Assembly (NCBI GenBank): GCA_036426205.1
Contig: CM071573.1
Location: 70,280,817-70,344,816 of the forward strand
Reading direction: 5' to 3'
Length of the DNA: 64,000 bases
Source of the DNA: Ascaphus truei
Lineage: Eukaryota > Chordata > Amphibia > Anura > Ascaphidae
The number at the start of each line of letters is the position of its first letter. Positions within the stretch are counted from its first letter, which is position 1. Positions 59,215-64,000 of the stretch are shown one piece after another. The notes below the pieces were generated by a model. The model was not told the DNA's origin. It did not search any database and saw nothing but the letters and a program-made list of their open reading frames with translations. A program made the position numbers and the translations under genes.

Positions 59215-60359
59215 GTTTGTGGGTAACGGTTACTAAGTCAGGTCTGCAAGGAAAGTCAGGGCAAACGCCTTAATATTGCATTCCACATTTAAAACGTTTC
59301 TGTGCATTTTCTTCCTTACTGGAGCTAGGAATTGAATGCCAACTTACGTGATTCTATCTAACTTACCTTTAATAGACCAAAACATTTATGTCGGTGTTTA
59401 AAATATAGTTCCATATCAGCAAATTGTAATGGGATAAATTTTTAGTCCTGAAGAGTTTAAAGGTAGGTTTTTAAATTTAAATATATATTGGTGTGTCACT
59501 TGCTCTTCTTGCATTATTGGAAACATGCAATATAAGGCTGCCAGACTTTGCATTACAGACACATATCAAATTGACTTCTATTGAAATGGAAGAAAATGAT
59601 CCTTCTAATATATCTATAGACTTTATTGCAGGGCAGCATGAGGTACACCCCTTAAACTAGGAGGAACACAGACTGTTTGCAATAACACGTATACACATTG
59701 TCAGAAGCCATGTGGAGACAATGTTTTTGGATCATATCAATATATTAACTTTAAAGGTTTTAAGGAGATGGCATATGGCGGGGGTCACAATCTCAATAGT
59801 TATATAGTAAAATGTTAAAGTTACTTTTACATACTTAATCCTTTCTGCATCGCATTGGGTTATAAGTGATTTGTTTGGCATCAAAGAGGTTAAAAAACAA
59901 CTCTTCTTGCCAAAGAGAGCCACAGCAGATGAGGAGAAAGCCCACCTGTATATCGCCTAGCAAAGCCGTGTAGAGTAGAGATGATTGAAACAAAGGCTGA
60001 GTTATAACCTTGCTCCTGGAACTTACTTTTTGAGCAAATGCTGCTAAACTAAACTAAATGGTGACATTACTGGAGAAGCCAACAGCACATTAATGCCGAG
60101 TCCACCCAGCTAATGATGCCACTTGTATGTCTGTGTTCCACCTTAAAGAGTCGTACCTGAATGTTTCCCTGAAGATACTGCTCTTGCTCTTCAAATTCCT
60201 CTTTTTTGTGCTATTTCACAATAAAACTTTCTATTACCCTTTCTCTGTTCTTTCTTCTCTTCTCTTCCCCACTCTCTTCTGCCTTGTCACATTTTGCTGA
60301 CCCACCTTGCACGGTGTCCTCCCGCCCTTGCACTGGGAATTTCTGGCGTTCTCCTTCAG
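59215..60359 (+). other. COL13A1: Intron between the two NC2 exons
   Basis: 1.1 kb. A CT-rich stretch (60180-60290) precedes the acceptor. No other feature was supported. Confidence 0.9.
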
Positions 60360-60425
60360 CTGTTGCCTCTCCTTAATGCAGTGCGGGTGGCTCAGCCATC
60401 GGTCATAAAAAGACGCATCTACCAG
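60360..60425 (+). CDS. COL13A1: COL13A1 exon, NC2 part 2 (66 nt)
   Basis: The exon encodes 22 residues beginning LLPLLNAVRV and ending PSVIKRRIYQ, phase 0/0. The acceptor is GTTCTCCTTCAG after a pyrimidine-rich stretch. The donor is GTACTC, which is weak. It aligns with human LLPLLNSVRL...VIKRRTFQ. The IKRR motif is also in COL25A1 NC2. Leu-rich heptad-like spacing suits a helical trimer-registration linker, which is inference. A second AG at 60380-60381 would give 44 nt with an early stop and is rejected. Confidence 0.95.
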
Positions 60426-63366
60426 GTACTCTCTTCCTCTTTCTTATTTGTGTTGCACTTTGGATCTTTCACTCACCTACTTCTCAAAGGGTTTCCTATT
60501 GACTGTGCAAGACTGCTATTTGGTATGTGCTTTTGTGGTTTTATTGAATCTAGTTAAAAAAGATTGCACGATATTAAAATGCAAATATCATAAGTATTCA
60601 TAAGAATCTACGTTTAACCAACACAAAATGTAAGGCTCATTCTGTGTGATATTAACATGTTACAATACAAACTGTACCTAATGTAACAACGCACTATTAG
60701 ATATATACAGTTTCATCTTCATGTGACACTGTGTGCTCATATACATGTCATTTCCCAGAATCCCTTGCGGCAGTGGAAGCACTGTATGCTAAGAGATGAT
60801 GGTGAAAAGCAGGGTTGCAGACCTGTCTGAGATGTGAACGTGCTTACAAGTGATATTTTCATCTTCTTATAGAAAAGAGACCAAAAAGCATTAAGCATAA
60901 AGTCTACCTGATGCATACTAACCCATTCCAGATACTTGCAAAAAGGAATCACTGCTCAACATGCGCTCCCTTTGGCTATACCCCCCCAAAACCTTGTGTG
61001 CACGTTTCTGTGCATTTTAAGTATGTGAATAAAGACTGCGGACATCCCACTGGTGGCAAGATATCTTGTTGTGTTCTGATTCCTTCTTGCAAGTATCTGA
61101 TCTATATTCGGGTAATTTCCAGGACACTACTTGCATCGTTCAGAACCAGGATTCCAAAGGTGAAGGGACGGAAAATTCATATGCACGCATGGAGATTGCA
61201 GTCTGCCGGTGATAAAGTCTTACTAGCCCACCCCAGGCGCCTATTCAATATACTGCAAAGCTATACTTGATGAGCTTTTAGTCTCAGTCATTAGAATGGA
61301 ACTTATCTCTTCTCCAGCACTGGGAAACGACTTTACAGCAAATTGAATGGGGGCCAATGCAGAGGACTTTTCTCTTGGTTATTATTGTTGATTAATAAGC
61401 AGAGCAGATAGATAATGTAGGAAATATAACTTTGCAGACATGACAGGGATTAGGAAACTGTGTTGGTAGCACAGCAGATACACGAAGTGGGTAGAAATAA
61501 TAAATATTGTTTTTGCAGAATGCTCATTTTCAGCTAACGCACTGGATTTGGATGAGGATGAAACCTTTCCTTGCCAACATGAAATTCTGCAATACATTTA
61601 GGAGGCAGAACATTCAATCAAAATTCCAGAAGAAATATAAGCAGAAGAACATTTTTATAAATACTCACATCAGAGCATGGCCCCTGAGTGCTGAACACTT
61701 TAGAATGTTATGGGGGTGATGTCATCAAATGGTTGACAATAACTAGGGATTAGTGCAGTCATGAGTTGAAGCATAGCTCCTTTGTTCTGGATTAGACAGA
61801 GTGTTACAACAAGGAGCCTGGTAATCAGACTGCAGTGTAGATTAACCTTGTGAAGAATGCCTGTCGCCTAGGAAATTTATTGGATTTTAACAACTCCCTA
61901 ACATTTACCAAACAATATATTAGCAATGAATTTACGTCTAAAAATATCAAATGAGAATGAATACATTTAGTATGGGTTATCACAATTATATCTACCCCTT
62001 TAGTACTAGGGACTTCTGGAAAATGCTGTTATTTGTTTTGTTGTTCCACTCAATTGAGTCATTTGATCTTTAAATGTAGACCAACCCAAATGACAGATTT
62101 TTTTGTTAGAATGTAAGAATGTGGTGTTATTTTGTTTTAAATATAAGATTAGATATCATTTTCCTCTCAGTAACAATTAAAAAAATATATCATTTTAACT
62201 GTAGAAATACATTTTATTAGAGTCATAGTCTATGTTAAGTAATATGATACACAGCATGTACTATAAACATGTATTTATTGCACACACAAACAGTACACGC
62301 TACCCATAAACAATTAAAAGTATTGTCTATTTGGCATTTGGCATTAATACCTACAGTACTTTAATGAATAAAGGGATATGTAAGTCTGTATGTCACTGGA
62401 CACATAAACAACAAGTTAGAACATACACCTTCTATGTTTTCCAAATTGTCATATATTATTTAAATTCCACATGTCAACTTGATCAACTTCAGCTCTATAG
62501 ACAACTTACAGCAATTTAAGAAGCGTCTGCACTAAGGGTTCCTCTAGTGATACAAAAACCACAAACTGCATTGCTCATGAGTCCTGCGCAGAATATTTTT
62601 AGAAGGAATGTAGTCCTTCTAAGAAACTATCATTCAATGGCAGGGCTGGTGGGGCCTCGATACTTAACACTTGTGGGTTGTGAAAGTGCCACACATCGAA
62701 AAGTAAGAGGCAGGGTCTTATTCAATTACATTACTACACTACAATCTGAGATTGGAAACTGAAATCTCTGCATGTACTTTACTCAATTCTCTGGACTAGA
62801 CATACCATATTTGTATTTTTTTTTTTTAAATTTGTGAACCATCCTTAATACAAACGAATTCAGAAATCAGCAGCTATAGTGATTAGAAGCCTACTGTTTA
62901 CAATACTGCACGGCAGCAGTGGGCAGGATATTCCTGTATTTTCTAGATATGTAAATAGCCACACTTTTTTGTTTTCCTTTACAAAATATGGACTCGCTCT
63001 TATCCCCCTCTTTATTATCACCATTGTTATAAGGCTTTGCCATGTCTATAGTGAGAATGATTCATTGTACAAAGAGGATGCAGGTTCCCAATCCTGGTCA
63101 GACTACCTTTTTTTGGAATACAATATAAAATGAATTACACAGGTCAATCACAAATTTAAATGTAGGAAACCCATTGATATCTGACGCTTACTAACCCAGA
63201 AAAAAAAAAGCTTGCTGGCTGTTTTCAATCTGTGTTTGTACAAAATCCCTACCCTCTCAGTGCTGGGGAGGGGCATACATTGCAGTGGAGGACAGTCGGG
63301 ATAGGAAGCTAAAGAGGAGGCTTGTTGTTGACTTTGTTTCTATCATTTCTCTTTTCCATTATGTAG
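60426..63366 (+). other. COL13A1: Intron between NC2 and COL2
   Basis: 2.9 kb. It contains repeat family E copy 3. The rest is AT-rich with nothing supported. Confidence 0.9.
60722..60870 (+). repeat. Dispersed repeat family E copy 3
   Basis: TGACACTGTGTGCTCATATA ... GCAGACCTGTCTGAGATGTG is closest to copy 1 and shows the empty MITE site. Confidence 0.85.

Positions 63367-64000
<634 letters not shown>

Noticed and set aside
60382..60425. Alternative 44-nt exon using the AG at 60380-60381
   Set aside because: Its length breaks phase and gives a stop after eight codons. The AG at 60358-60359 gives a 66-nt exon that matches NC2.

Overview
This is a vertebrate genomic window, most likely from an amphibian. 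That organism call is inference, resting on large introns, a dense load of palindromic hAT-type MITEs, an L2-type LINE with tRNA-derived SINEs sharing its tail, and a collagen protein clearly diverged from mammals. No bacterial, viral or phage gene organisation is present. Nearly all of the longer open frames are repeat artefacts.

The only gene I can support is an internal part of COL13A1 (collagen alpha-1(XIII), a type II transmembrane collagen) on the + strand. Fifteen exons lie between 13785 and 63483, all with AG/GT junctions. Together they give 614 nt of continuous frame with no stop. They encode the Gly-X-Y COL1 domain, the non-collagenous NC2 linker and the start of COL2. I did not find exon 1 (cytoplasmic tail, membrane span, furin region); it should lie upstream of the window. 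The gene continues past position 64000.

Layout: 1-13784 is upstream intron, holding a 23-bp minisatellite, a CT tract, MITEs and LINE tails. 13785-55189 holds twelve COL1-side exons, including an 8-nt microexon at 19425-19432. 55163-60425 holds the three exons spanning the end of COL1 and NC2. 63367-63483 is the first COL2 exon. Introns run from 100 bp to about 8.6 kb and are filled with transposon remnants. These include twelve copies of one palindromic hAT MITE, several other hAT, PIF/Harbinger-like and piggyBac-like elements, foldback elements, a degenerate L1/Tx1-like LINE with two elements nested in it, and a 1.6-kb AC-rich low-complexity block.

The points most worth checking are: the 8-nt exon with a G-run minisatellite just downstream; an Ala in place of an obligatory Gly at the start of the 52286 exon; weak 5' splice sites concentrated on the probably alternative exons; a MITE whose centre carries a 34-bp inverted copy of its own flank; and a nested MITE whose empty site can be read from two other repeat copies in the same window. 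I saw no previously undescribed multi-gene system.
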